Translations under genes and position numbers: made by a program
The notes under the pieces: model-generated
The model's input: the letters and a program-made list of their open reading frames with translations, nothing else
What the model was told of the DNA's origin: nothing
Databases searched by the model: none
In this document: positions 9,507 through 19,816 of the stretch, piece after piece
Layout of the letters: every line of letters begins with the position of its first letter
Numbering within the stretch: position 1 is the first letter of the stretch
Origin: Lumbricus rubellus
Taxonomy: Eukaryota; Annelida; Clitellata; Crassiclitellata; Lumbricidae
Direction: 5' to 3'
Length of the DNA: 64,000 bases
NCBI GenBank assembly: GCA_945859605.1
Contig: OX243817.1
Location: forward strand, 31,062,862-31,126,861

Positions 9507-10529
9507 ATGTCGACATCGGACTATCTGGATGATCCGACAACCAATGGACTCGTCTTCAATAACTCAACTCTGTCCAGTTCCAGGGACACCACAATACAGC
9601 TTGTTGTCTTCGGTGTCTTCGTTATAGCAATCGGTCTGATCGGAACATTCATGAACGGTGTTGTGCTAAGAGTTCTGCTTTCGAAGAGACTTAGAACAAA
9701 GGCGACTTATCTACTCATCATCAACCAAGTCGTACTCGACTTCCTGTCCTGTTTGTTTCTACTGCCGTGCTACATCGTAAAGATACGCAAGGTCTACCTG
9801 TCAGGTGACTGGGGAAGGTTCGTCTGTATTGTTTTCTTCTGGGACACGAGCGTTTTTTCCTTACAGGCGGGTTCCATCACGAACCTTGTCCTGATCGCTG
9901 CGGAAAGGAATTTGAAGATTGTTCACGCCGTATTTCACATAAAATACTTCAAGAGATGGATGTTGTTCGCAGGGTTGGTCTTCGTATGGCTCACTGTCAT
10001 ATTTATCAACATATATTACACGTGGACAATTGATATCGTTGACGGGACGTGCTACTCCATATATACTGCGTCAAGCGGTGGCTTCTACGTAGCCTTCGGT
10101 GTATTCCTCATGGCCTGGGAGTTCGTGATTCCTTTGATCCTGTTCCTGTATCTCTACGGACGCATTCTCTTATTCGTTAGACAGAGAAACAAGACGATCA
10201 CGGAAGGTAATGTCACTAACCAAGTGACGGCTACAAGTCTCCAGACGAATGCCCAGCGCAGTCAGATGAATGTCACCATCACTATGATCCTCGTTTCATC
10301 GGCTTTTGTCATTTGTTGGTTTCCCAACCAACTCTTATATTTTCTTACGTACGTTGTCAACTTCTATGGCTTGGACGAAGTCTACTACGCGACGGTATTT
10401 CTGATTTTTCTCAACGTTTGCACCAATCCCTTAATCTACGCTGCCAAGCACGAGGAGGTCAGGAACCGTCTCAAGAAATGGTTCTTCAAGACCAGAGTTC
10501 AGCCGGAAATCTCGATAGTTTTTCGGTAA
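9507..10529 (+). CDS. Rhodopsin-type (class A) GPCR 2, single exon
   Basis: 340 residues, intronless. Nearly identical to GPCR 1 from TM1 to the C-terminus (PEISIVFR); differences cluster in TM1, TM4-TM5 loop residues and intracellular loop 3, which is three residues longer here (KTITEGNVTNQV). N50, D78, C107 and C182 are conserved, ERN occupies 133-135 as in GPCR 1, CWFP is at 270-273 and NPLIY at 307-311. N-terminal sequon NNST (18-21) is kept. Function inferred as in GPCR 1: a plasma-membrane receptor of a lineage-specific, possibly chemosensory expansion; ligand unknown. The reading frame is intact and the compact upstream region is undisturbed. Confidence 0.95.
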   Translation: MSTSDYLDDPTTNGLVFNNSTLSSSRDTTIQLVVFGVFVIAIGLIGTFMNGVVLRVLLSKRLRTKATYLLIINQVVLDFLSCLFLLPCYIVKIRKVYLSGDWGRFVCIVFFWDTSVFSLQAGSITNLVLIAAERNLKIVHAVFHIKYFKRWMLFAGLVFVWLTVIFINIYYTWTIDIVDGTCYSIYTASSGGFYVAFGVFLMAWEFVIPLILFLYLYGRILLFVRQRNKTITEGNVTNQVTATSLQTNAQRSQMNVTITMILVSSAFVICWFPNQLLYFLTYVVNFYGLDEVYYATVFLIFLNVCTNPLIYAAKHEEVRNRLKKWFFKTRVQPEISIVFR

Positions 10530-10680
10530 TGTCTCGGATCCTGTTTCAAGACCGAGGCAACTGAATCGGCCAATTTCCCTGACTGGAAATATTATTAGTA
10601 GGCTTATTTATCTGTTTAAGAGATGTTGTATTTGTTTCATGGAAGGTTTGTTGCGATTTAAAAATGCTACTGACAACATT

Positions 10681-11450
10681 CGGAGGACAGCAGAAAAGAA
10701 ACTACATTGTGGATTTAGACCTATGTTTTTTTAGATTCGTTAAGACGTTTCTTTAAGCATGTCGAGTTTCCTGTAAACAAGCCAGCAAATATCGCACAAT
10801 CTGTCTCCTTGGACACACGCACATTCATCTCAGAACTACTGTTTAAAATATAGAATCACGTCCGTGAAATTCAAATTTACTTAGCGCCTTTTGGGTGTTA
10901 GTTAAAAACAGGCTATGGAACGAACGCAGAAGGTGGAAAGTGAATGGATGGAGCTGGTCTTCTATAATTCTGTTGGTCTACAACATACATAAAATATTAT
11001 ATTCGCCTTGCGCTTTGTCACACCGCTTTGTTCCTTTCTGGCTTTAAAACTGTCTTATTCAGCCCTTGTTAGACTGAGAGCGCTTCTGAGTAGCTTACCT
11101 TGAAGGTGTGCTATATAAAATGTCAATAATAACATACCTTTGTCAATATCGGTATTTATTTATTTATTTATTTAATAGATAATGGACAATTGGACATGGT
11201 CTATGACTCTATGGGGTCAAGGAATGAATGTTTACTGAGAATACAGCGGATGTTTTTGAGTAGTCGGATTCATCGTCTGCCATAGGCTACCTTAACTCCA
11301 TGTCATACCTGGGATAGGCTACACCGCGGCAATGGTAAGACGCTTCGAGAAATCCACTTTTACATTCGCTTCATCAATTCTAATTTACTTACATAGCTCT
11401 TCAAGCATAAATGTCAATCGATTATAACTTTAAGGTAAATATATTGACTG
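10681..11450. other. Intergenic stretch between GPCR units 2 and 3
   Basis: No gene seen. It holds a LINE 3' end (11015-11135) and a TATT/TTTA short repeat near 11155-11175. Confidence 0.5.
11015..11135 (+). mobile_element. CR1/L2-type LINE 3' end
   Basis: TTTAAAACTGTCTTATTCAG, then GAGAGCGCTTCTGAGTAGC and TACCTTGAAGGTGTGCTATA, the reverse complement of the 3' UTR at 41600-41690. Plus orientation, 5'-truncated. Confidence 0.7.
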
Positions 11451-11879
11451 CACTTTCAAAATAAATAGTTGTGGTAGGCATTGAAATAGCCTGTCTTCTT
11501 CCACTTTAAATACTAAAAAAATTATATTTCACACTTATTCATCCTGTGACCCTACTTAAGTTTCGGCAATCTCATCTGGACCTCAACGTGCAATGATACT
11601 CACATAGCAAGACTAAATAGATTGCGTAAAAAGCAATAAGAATTATTATTGCTAATTTTTCCTTAAATATCCATAGCCTACTGACCCCGTAGTTCGTCCA
11701 CTGAACCTCCTAAAGCCATTCCAAATTAAATTCATCTAAAAAAAACTGGTAGGCCCTAGGCCTAAGCCTACATTTAATTTAATAAATTTTATGTGCGAAC
11801 ACTAATGAGTCATGACAACAACATTCTTCCACTTACATTCTCATCCTATTTTATTCTTAACTTAGATATAATTATTATG

Positions 11880-12420
11880 ATATTATGGTCTAAAGGGTAT
11901 AAGAAATAGCCGAAATCACACAAGTTTCTTTGCAAAAACGAACACTAAAACACCGGGTAAATTTCTATGAAGTATCAGAGTCCTTCTACCATAGAATAAT
12001 AATTATACCGGAAACTACTCGCGTAGCCAGGAGCCTCGCCCAATTTAAAACTCAAATCCGTGCACACAAACAGTAAAAAAGTCAAATATATAACGAACTT
12101 GTCAACCTAAGTTTATTTAATTTTAATTTTGTGAGTTAACCCTTTAATGCCGAGATGGTAGTAAATGGTATGGGAAATCCTATAGCCTATTTTTTTCCTA
12201 ACCTATTACCATGCTATTATAGTAAGTAGCCTAATTAACATGTTTTCGGTAAATTCCATTAGTGGGATCACAACCTTTCGGGTAGTCTGCGAAGTAATGT
12301 ACGGCGCAGCATCGTAATTGCCAACTACAATAAATCACTGCGTGTAGGCCTACCTATATGAACGTATAGTCTGTCTAATTATTTTATAGCATCAATAAAG
12401 AAATCGAATTGAATTGAATA
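11880..12420 (+). mobile_element. Possible non-LTR retrotransposon 3' fragment
   Basis: A short coding-like tail (frame giving LKHRVNFYEVSESFYHRI and LAQFKTQIRAHKQ, near 11950-12075) followed by an AT-rich 3' UTR ending in CAATAAAGAAATCGAATTGA and a short ATTGA repeat. This looks like a LINE end but no diagnostic motif remains. Confidence 0.4.
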
Positions 12421-12616
12421 AGGGATCAGCAGATCAATCACACCTTGCCTTTTCCGATAAGTAGGCTAATTGAATCCTATACTTTTCTACAATCGTGGTA
12501 ATTATTATTGTGTTGGTCGATCAGAGGATCCTCTAAAAGTTTAAAGAGTTAATCATCAATTGCCACTTCACAAATGTTCGATGCAGCAACTATTAACCGG
12601 ACCGTGGGTAGGCCTA

Positions 12617-12962
12617 CATGGGCGCCTACAGAAATCTTTGCAGGAGGAACAAAAATTGTAAGGTGGTCACAGGTGGCCTTTTAGTGGCTAGAGCTTGAAA
12701 AATCCAAAGCTGCCAATTTAGAACACGGGCATTTATAAAGAGGTTTCTCAATGCAAATTTCTGAATTTCATTTTGAGCACAGTTTTTAATATGAATAGTC
12801 TCCTTACCGAGAAGAAATAGCCCACGTAAAAAATGATGCTAAAAAGTAGGCTCATTTAATGCAGAGAAATTTGTTAAAATACAACAGTAGTAGCTAAAAA
12901 ATAGGTGTCAATTTTCCAGGGGTGCAAGTGCCCCCTCTTGTCCCTATGTGCGGGCGCCCATG
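12617..12962. mobile_element. hAT-like MITE (CATGGGCGCC ends)
   Basis: CATGGGCGCC at the left is mirrored by GGCGCCCATG at the right. Flanks TAGGCCTA and CCTAGGTA could be an eroded 8-bp target duplication. No coding. Confidence 0.45.
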
Positions 12963-13014
12963 CCTAGGTATTTCATTTTAAATCGGAGACTTAGCAACAG
13001 CTGCCCAATACAAC

Positions 13015-13112
13015 CCGGGATGCCACTCTGAATTTAAAAAAACTAGAAATTTAAAAAAGACAGAAAAATCTAGATCTACATGTAAGTGGAAAAGCTATGA
13101 GTGGCATCCCTG
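13015..13112. mobile_element. 98-bp hAT MITE
   Basis: Inverted ends GGGATGCCACTC / GAGTGGCATCCC with a perfect 8-bp target duplication AATACAAC (13007-13014 and 13113-13120). One of the shortest mobile elements in the window; interior AT-rich with no coding. Confidence 0.85.
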
Positions 13113-13154
13113 AATACAACCGCTTTCATTACATGCAGTCGTGAGCAACTCGAT

Positions 13155-13291
13155 TCCCGGTCAGAGATTAAGTTCTCGGATCATTACTGCGGGTGGCTCG
13201 GTCGCAATATAAATGTGGAGTGTGAGGTTGTACTCTGCCTCCGACACTAATCATCTCGATATGAAACAGTGTCGTTAAGCCCGAATACAAC
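13155..13291 (+). mobile_element. 5'-truncated tRNA-derived SINE
   Basis: Matches the 3' two thirds of the SINE inside the gypsy LTR (37935-38155), starting within the B box (TCCCGGTC) and ending CCCGAATACAAC. Flanked by an 11-bp target duplication AGCAACTCGAT (13144-13154 and 13292-13302). The tRNA head is lost. Confidence 0.85.
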
Positions 13292-13505
13292 AGCAACTCG
13301 ATGCTGCTTCACTCGCTGCAATGACGTCAGAAACAGTCGTCAATGACAACGGAAACTACCAGGCTGTGCTCGCTATTATGCCTACATCTAACGAGAGAAG
13401 CAGCTCGAGTCACAAGCAGCGAACGTATAGCCAGTCATCAAACAGGTCGCTGTCTGATACTGAAAAAAGAGAAACACGTGTAGGCTAATTAGACTATTAT
13501 ATGAT

Positions 13506-13705
13506 GTGATTGACAGAATAAGCTTATGCAGCACGTATCGCAGGGGTAGACTGTTAAATGGGCGGAATCAAATATAACTGGACAAGCATGTAGGCAAATA
13601 GGGTCTACTGCATTTAATATAAGCTGATTAATTATTACATCTTATGAACATACCTTAGGCCTATACTACTACCAATGAGCGTGAGCCAAACAACGCGACC
13701 AATGC
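13506..13705 (+). promoter_or_regulatory. Conserved GPCR upstream block, copy 3 (CCAAT boxes)
   Basis: TGATTGACAG (13506), GACTGTTAAATGGGCGG, GGGTCTACTGCA and ACCAATGAG (13671-13679) repeat the order seen upstream of GPCR 1 and 2. A second GACCAAT follows near 13698. This copy lacks an obvious TATA-like word. Confidence 0.45.
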
Positions 13706-14009
13706 ATGGTGCTTGGTCAACGCGTTTTGAATTACATTCTCGCACTTGGCACTATGCGTGTGCTTAATTATGCATAAATGTTGAAAATCAGTAATTTCTG
13801 AATATTTCTGCAGTGCCGTAGAGGCTTCAAGCAGAATTGCGTAGCACTATTATATAGTACTAATGTTATTATTAAGTCAAAATTTGGTTCAACCCCAAAA
13901 AATTTGAAATAAGAACTGTAATTGGCTTGCATCGAAAAGGGCAATTTGTTGTGCGACGTCCGCACGAAACATCTCTGTTTTATAATTTCTTTAGGGTCGT
14001 TTGAAAGAC

Positions 14010-15017
14010 ATGTCGACAGCCGACTATTTAGATGATGTGACAGTCAATGGACACGTCTTCAATGGCTTGACTCTGGCCAATGGACAGGACCCGGTCAGCC
14101 AGCTTGTTGTCTTCGGTGCCTTCGTTATAGCAATCGGTCTGATCGGAAGCTTCATGAACGGTGTTGTGCTGAGCGTTCTGCTTTCGAAGAAACTTAGAAC
14201 AAAGGCGACTTACCTACTCATCATCAACCAAGTCGTACTCGACTTCCTGTCCTGTTTGTTTCTATTGCCGTGCTACATCGTAAAGATACGCAAGGTCTAC
14301 CCGTCAGGTGACTGGGGAAAGTTCGTCTGTATCGTGTTCTTCTTTGATTCCAGCGTTTTTTCCTTACAGGCTGGTTCCATCACGAACCTTGTCCTGATCG
14401 CTGCGGAAAGGTATTTGAAGATCGTTCACCAAACCTTCTTCAAGCGATGGATGTTGTTCGTAGGGTTGACGTTAGTCTGGTTAACTGTTATATTCATCAA
14501 CCTCTATTTTGTGTGGACAGTGGCAGTCGTTGATGGCGTGTGCTTCACCCTCTACGATGATTCAAGCGGACGATCCTTCCTAGCCTACGGTATATTCATC
14601 ATGGCCTGGGAGTTCGTCATTCCATTGATCCTGCTCGTGTATCTCTACGGACGCATTCTCTTGTTCGTTAGACAGAGAAACCAGATACTTCACGAGAATT
14701 ACACCAACCAAGCGATGGTTGCTAGTCTCCAGACGAATGCACATCGCAGTCAGATGAATGTCACCATCACTATGATCCTCGTCTCATCGGCCTTTGTCGT
14801 CTGTTGGTTTCCCAATCAGCTTTTCTGTCTTCTTACGATCATCGACGACAGCTATTACTCAACAAACTTCTACTACGCGACGGTCTTTCTCGTCTTTCTC
14901 AACGTCTCCACCAATCCGTTGATCTACGCCGCCAAACACGAGGAGGTGAAGAACCGCCTCAAGAAGTGGTTGTTCAAAACTAGAGTTCAGCCGGAAATCT
15001 CAACAGTTATCCGGTGA
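14010..15017 (+). CDS. Rhodopsin-type (class A) GPCR 3, single exon
   Basis: 335 residues from the ATG at 14010; an upstream in-frame TTG at 14001 is not used because MST-DYLDD begins all three paralogues. Same fold and marks: N50, D78, C107, TM6 CWFP, TM7 NPLIY, basic helix 8 and C-terminus RVQPEIS. Unlike its neighbours it has a canonical E133-R134-Y135, lacks the N-terminal NNST sequon, and has a second intracellular loop four residues shorter (IVHQTFFKRW). ECL2 and ECL3 (DDSYYSTNFYY) differ most, suggesting a different ligand. Probably the more conserved, older type of the cluster. Plasma-membrane receptor; ligand and coupling unknown. Confidence 0.95.
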   Translation: MSTADYLDDVTVNGHVFNGLTLANGQDPVSQLVVFGAFVIAIGLIGSFMNGVVLSVLLSKKLRTKATYLLIINQVVLDFLSCLFLLPCYIVKIRKVYPSGDWGKFVCIVFFFDSSVFSLQAGSITNLVLIAAERYLKIVHQTFFKRWMLFVGLTLVWLTVIFINLYFVWTVAVVDGVCFTLYDDSSGRSFLAYGIFIMAWEFVIPLILLVYLYGRILLFVRQRNQILHENYTNQAMVASLQTNAHRSQMNVTITMILVSSAFVVCWFPNQLFCLLTIIDDSYYSTNFYYATVFLVFLNVSTNPLIYAAKHEEVKNRLKKWLFKTRVQPEISTVIR

Positions 15018-15060
15018 AATCTTGAAAGTTGCTTCAAGGATTTATAGGCTAACTTGAAAC

Positions 15061-15103
15061 GGGATTTTAGCCCAGTCAGTGAAACTGACTGGGCTATATC
15101 CCG
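15061..15103 (+). other. Strong hairpin in 3' UTR of GPCR 3
   Basis: GCCCAGTCAGT GAA ACTGACTGGGC is a perfect 11-bp stem with a 3-base loop, extended outward by CGGGAT..TA / TA..ATCCCG pairs. It begins 50 bp after the stop codon. GPCR 1 and 2 have an unrelated 3' flank here. Confidence 0.6.
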
Positions 15104-15173
15104 CTTAGCATAGCTATCCATGTTCAAGAGAGATTCTTTGAACATTTATAAGACAATTGGCCAAGAATTGAAG

Positions 15174-15179
15174 AATAAA
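15174..15179 (+). promoter_or_regulatory. Polyadenylation signal AATAAA, GPCR 3
   Basis: Canonical AATAAA about 160 bp after the GPCR 3 stop, downstream of the hairpin. It is followed by AT-rich and TG-containing sequence. Confidence 0.5.
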
Positions 15180-15274
15180 GCAATTATTTCTATTGTGCTG
15201 TCACGCAACCTCGACAATTATAGACTGAGATAGAATAATTATACAATTATACATCAGTAGATAAGTAACTATGG

Positions 15275-15390
15275 GTTTAAACTCAAGTCATGTTTAAACT
15301 CAAGTCATGTTTAAACTCCCATCATGTTTAAACTCACATCATGTTTAAACTCAAGTCATGTTTAAACTCAGCGTATGTTTAAGCACAGAC
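15275..15390. repeat. Subterminal 17-bp tandem repeats (left)
   Basis: Six to seven copies of a 17-bp unit GTTTAAACTCAAGTCAT with variants (CCCATCAT, CACATCAT, AGCGTAT). Each unit begins with the palindrome GTTTAAAC. The right arm has the mirror array at about 23128-23236 with nearly the same variant order. Repeated subterminal words of this kind are often transposase-binding sites. Confidence 0.85.
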
Positions 15391-15473
15391 CACTTCAAGT
15401 TGGAGAGTGGTCAAAGGTCAATTGCTTTGTAACCCCATTTATTTGTATAGTACTTGCCGTCCAACCCTAAGTG

Positions 15474-15705
15474 CCCTCCCTCCCTCCCTCCCTCCCTCCC
15501 TCCCTCCCTCCCTCCCTCCCTCCCTCCCTCCCTCCCTCCCTCCCTCCCTCCCTCCCTCCCTCCCTCCCTCCCTCCCTCCCTCCCTCCCTCCCTCCCTCCC
15601 TCCCTCCCTCCCTCCCTCCCTCCCTCCCTCCCTCCCTCCCTCCCTCCCTCCCTCCCTCCCTCCCTCCCTCCCTCCCTCCCTCCCTCCCTCCCTCCCTCCC
15701 TCCCC
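15474..15705. repeat. (CCCT)n array, left arm
   Basis: About 58 perfect tetranucleotide units. The matching array in the right arm is about 31 units. All three frames are open across it, which explains the long spurious frames here. Confidence 0.97.
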
Positions 15706-15813
15706 TACACGCACTGCAAACTCGGGTATTCTCAATTTGGAGAGCGATCAAAGGTCAATTGCTTTGTGCGACAAAACAACTCACTTTGTAGCCCCATTTA
15801 TTTAGAGAGAACG

Positions 15814-15835
15814 CATACACACACACACAAATATC

Positions 15836-15911
<76 letters not shown>

Positions 15912-16223
15912 AATATCTACCCACACATACACACACAAATACCTACCCACACACACACACACACACAAATACCTACCCACACACACACACACGCACACAC
16001 AAATATCTACCCACACACACACGCACACACAAATATCTACCCACACATACACACACACAAATACCTACCCACACACACACACACAAATACCTACCCACAC
16101 ACACACACAAATACCTACCCACACACACGCACACACACACACAAATACACAACTCCTTCAAATACTTGCACATATTTCCCTTTACATTTCATTCATTATT
16201 AAACAAATACCTACACAAATACC

Positions 16224-16260
<37 letters not shown>

Positions 16261-16300
16261 ACACACATACACAATTACCTACCCACACACACACACAAAT
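15814..16300. repeat. (CA)n array with interspersed AAATACCTACCCA words, left arm
   Basis: CA dinucleotides broken at irregular intervals by CAAATAYCTACC words, giving a higher-order repeat. A segment around AACTCCTTCAAATACTTGCA recurs at about 16150 and 16305. Confidence 0.9.
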
Positions 16301-16939
16301 ACACAACTCCTTCAAATACTTGCACATATTCCCTTTACATTTAATTCATTATTATTCAATTGGCAAATTAATTTTTGAGCCATTCCAATTGAACTCAAAG
16401 GACGCCTTCGCTTTACGAAACACGCAAACACACACCTTCATGCATGTACATGTACGTACAAACATATACGCACAGACCGGTATTAATTCAATTCTTAAAA
16501 AATACTTGGTCATATTCCAAAATGCATGGTATTCATTACTAAGCAATTGGTAAATTTAATTTTGCTCCATTCCAAGTATATTAAAATGCTACCACAGAAC
16601 ATTTCGCTTTGCGAAACATACAGGCATATACGCGCACACACACACATACATGCACGCGCATGCACATGCGAATACATATACGTACATACAAAATACTTGC
16701 ACATACACGCACGCATAGACACCCAAATATAATAACATTATTGAAACAACATAGCTTTATTTTTAATTTCCTCTCATTTCAACATAGCCTACAACTTTTA
16801 TTCTGAATCAATTTTCTCAAGTCTTAATATTAACCGTGTGAAGAAGTCATACTAAGACATGCAGCGGACAGCAACATTTATGCGTGTATTATTTACAAAT
16901 ATACATAATTTTCTCAAATAGTCTATACGTTTCTCAGGT

Positions 16940-17480
16940 AGATCAAATTTTTACATTTTAGCATTGTATTACTTAGATGTACACAGAGTCTCATACCCCA
17001 AATGATATGAATTTTAAATTTTGAGCATGTATTAGCTAGAAACAAATCATTTGCTTAGCACGATATTCGTCAATAATACATATTTCATTATTTTAGCGTT
17101 ATATTAATAGAAGTAGCCAAAGTGCTCTACTATCACACTATAAAAATTTTCGCATTTTAGACTTGCATTATTTAGAAATATACCATTTTGCAATCGCAGG
17201 TATTGAAATTTTATTTTAATATTGCATTACTTAGAAATACACAGACTGCTCAACACCACATAATCGCATATTAGATAGAAATTCACAAAATGTGGAACTT
17301 TAGACGACACAAATTTAAGTATTTTAGACTTGCATTATTTGAATGTATGCATTTTTCCCAATCATAATGTGCAGAGTTCTTTATTTCAATAATTATATTT
17401 CTCGTAAATGTACAATGTGTTCATCATTACATTCATTTGATGTTATAATGTTTAGATATTATGAGTATAATAGCTAGAAA
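16940..17480. repeat. Degenerate 60-80-bp repeats in the left arm
   Basis: Successive segments share a TTTTAGCATTGTATTACTTAG-like word (near 16955, 17095, 17155, 17215, 17330), often followed by AAATACAC. Old, diverged tandem units, present also in the right arm. Confidence 0.5.
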
Positions 17481-18815
17481 TACACAAAGAGTACAACCGC
17501 ATAATCATTGGACGATGTATTTCTTTAGATTTTGTATCTTTATTGACCAAAAGCAGAATTATTTCTCATATTATTCGTTTTAAGATGTGTGTATTTGCGG
17601 AAGGGGATGCAAATTTCTTCTAATGTACAAGAGTAATCGGCTTATTAGCAGAAGAAACGCTAAGTATTGCACACATTCTCTGTTTTTCAAAATATTTAGT
17701 AGAGTGCGTTAGGAGAGGGTGTGTATGAGAGGAGAGTAGTACATACGACAAGTGCATTCATTGTTAATTTTATAGCATTATTCAATTTTTAAGTCATCAA
17801 TATATTGTAAATACATACTTAGAATAGAAGACTAACTTCTTTATATTCACATACTTAGAATACAAGACTGACTTCTTTAGATTCAACATCTTCTTGGAAA
17901 TTCGCAGCCTGGTAGGAAACACTTATTCTTCCATTAATAGTATGTACTTTTTGATATAGTACAATGAATTGCAAGAGATTTCAACTTTATGTATCACTTT
18001 AACAAATACGGTATGAATTTACACACAATTTGAACATGTACATTATGCAGGAATTAATAATTTTTATAGGATCTTTTCAATTTTAAAGTATAAAAGTAGC
18101 AAATTTTGATAAATTGGGAAGTAAAGGTGAGGAGGAAATACATGTTTGAAGGTGTTATTGAAAAGGATTTCTGTATTTCTAACTTAAAATATTGTAATTT
18201 CAATTAAAATTTTATTCAAGTTGAAAAAAAAATTATATTTTAGGAATACGACATTCCATAATTTCAGATTTCAACACTTTAAAAATTCTTTTAACTTTGG
18301 AATTTGCAAAAGTAAGAAATTGTATGTAAGTAATTTCGCAGAAATGAGTTTCACACTTTCAAGAATTAAGAAGTTTCGACCTTATATTATTTCACAAATC
18401 AAAATTTTCAACTTCTGTCATTTTAATATGTGTAATTAATATTTGAGATATAGAATTATTAGAAGTAGATGTGATGAGGAGCATCTGAAAAATGAGAACT
18501 TTCATATTATTTTACATTTTATCTAAATGTAAAACTGAAAAGACGTACGATGTGAAGCAGCAGAGCAGTGGAAGCTGACATGAGTAGCTGTAAATGTTGA
18601 TAATTTTATAATATGCACGAATATTTTAAATGTATTGTTTAGCAGAGTGAACATGTGTAGAGAACAAATTTCAAAAATAATTTTCTAAGATGTAGAATTT
18701 AAGAAGTATATGCACAATGCACGAGGAGAAGCAGTGGAATTGGTAATGCCTAGCCAGAAGACGATACTTAGTGATATCTTCATTTTCTAAGTTACGCACG
18801 TGAATTTTCTATATT

Positions 18816-19816
18816 TGGTAGTGCCAATGAGGAAAGCTTCATATACATTATAGTTTGTCGTGTATTGCATGTGCAAGGTGTTATGAATTATGAAGTTCAG
18901 TATTAAAATGTTCTGTGCTGAGGAGTTTGTTGTAAATTTTAATACTCATGCATCAGAATCTTGCCTGTATATTCTTGGACATTTTCATTAGTAAAGACAC
19001 ATACCACTTAAAATATCCATCCAATTTTAGTAAAATTGCAAGTTTTCGTGAATTACAGTAACTTGTGATATGCAAATTGTAAGATATGTCCAATGAAATG
19101 CCTATTGAATTTGTAATATTATTCGAAATTTGTGTGTGATTCATGAGGATTCTACCGCTCGCGAGCATATGAACTTTCAAATTGCATCTTTATGTGTTGA
19201 AGGAGAAAAGCAAGTTTTGAATGCTCATTTTTTTAGACATAGGAAGAAGTATTCTTAGACATTTCCATAAGCAAACATACATAAAAGTTTAAATGTGCAA
19301 CCAGTTTTAGTAAAATTGTGACTTTTGACGAATCATTGTGCATTGAGAAAAGCAAATTATAAAATATTTTTGATGAAATTGAATATGTTTCATTATTCGA
19401 AATTTGAGTGTGATACTTAAGTTCATGTCCATTTTTAACAAGTGCAAAGAGCTTGTGTGCATGGGCAGATGTAAATACGCATTGCAGAAATGTTCTAACT
19501 GCAGAAATGTCATCACTCGATGGGGGACGGCGGCGGCGGCGGCGGCGGCGCACACTCCATGTAATAAATGTGGGAACTCAGATAATATTGAATGCAAACG
19601 TGCGACTTATTAACTTGTGATGAAAGTATATTTTAACTTGCAGTTGTACACAAAATATGCAGATCTAAATGGATTTGTGCAGTTGCAGAAGCACCTTTTG
19701 AACAGTTGAAACTAGCAAAAATGGTTATTGTCCTCCAATTGGAAGAAATACACCATGGAGAATGGGAATGAAAAGAAGTTCTAAAAATTCCTTAAAAACA
19801 ACTCTGAAATAATAAT
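18816..19816. other. Loop of the foldback element
   Basis: About 1 kb without inverted partner. It contains two related direct copies of about 170 bp (18955-19135 and 19230-19400) sharing CCANTTTTAGTAAAATTG and TTATTCGAAATTTG words, and a short (CGG)n run at 19529-19550. Frames here are short and unrecognised. Confidence 0.6.

Larger units (their letters stand above)
7765..10680 (+). repeat. Segmental duplication unit 2 (GPCR 2)
   Basis: Collinear with unit 1, beginning at GGCACTTTCAAATAGTTGCGG and ending after the shared 3' flank. It lacks the LINE, SINE and hAT insertions of unit 1 but has its own insertions at 8522-8798 and 8812-8955. The open receptor and very similar flanks point to a recent duplication. 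Confidence 0.8.
11450..15040 (+). repeat. Segmental duplication unit 3 (GPCR 3), more diverged
   Basis: Shared words with units 1 and 2 in order: CACTTTCAAAATAAATAGTT (11451), GTGTTGGTCGATCAG (about 12510) with following CACTTCACAA..TTCGATGCA, the upstream block at 13506, and the receptor. Filled with its own insertions (11880-12420, 12617-12962, 13015-13112, 13155-13291). Confidence 0.65.
15256..18815 (+). repeat. Left arm of the foldback element
   Basis: Pairs with 19817-23253 over its whole length. Single-base differences (for example near 16790 versus 21845) and unequal CCCT and CA arrays show that the arms are real, separately diverging copies. Long frames through the arrays (PPSL and HT repeats) are low-complexity artefacts. 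A 72-codon frame at 18221-18439 is present with identical translation in the other arm. Confidence 0.9.

Noticed and set aside
14001..14009. Upstream start of GPCR 3 at TTG 14001
   Set aside because: The other two receptors start at the homologous ATG of MST-DYLDD; TTG starts are not expected in animals.
15474..15705. Interstitial telomere
   Set aside because: The unit is CCCT, not CCCTAA, and it is internal to the foldback element in both arms.
15407..16378. Long frames of PPSL, GREG and HT repeats on both strands
   Set aside because: They are translations of CCCT and CA microsatellites, open in all frames; no composition or start context of a gene.
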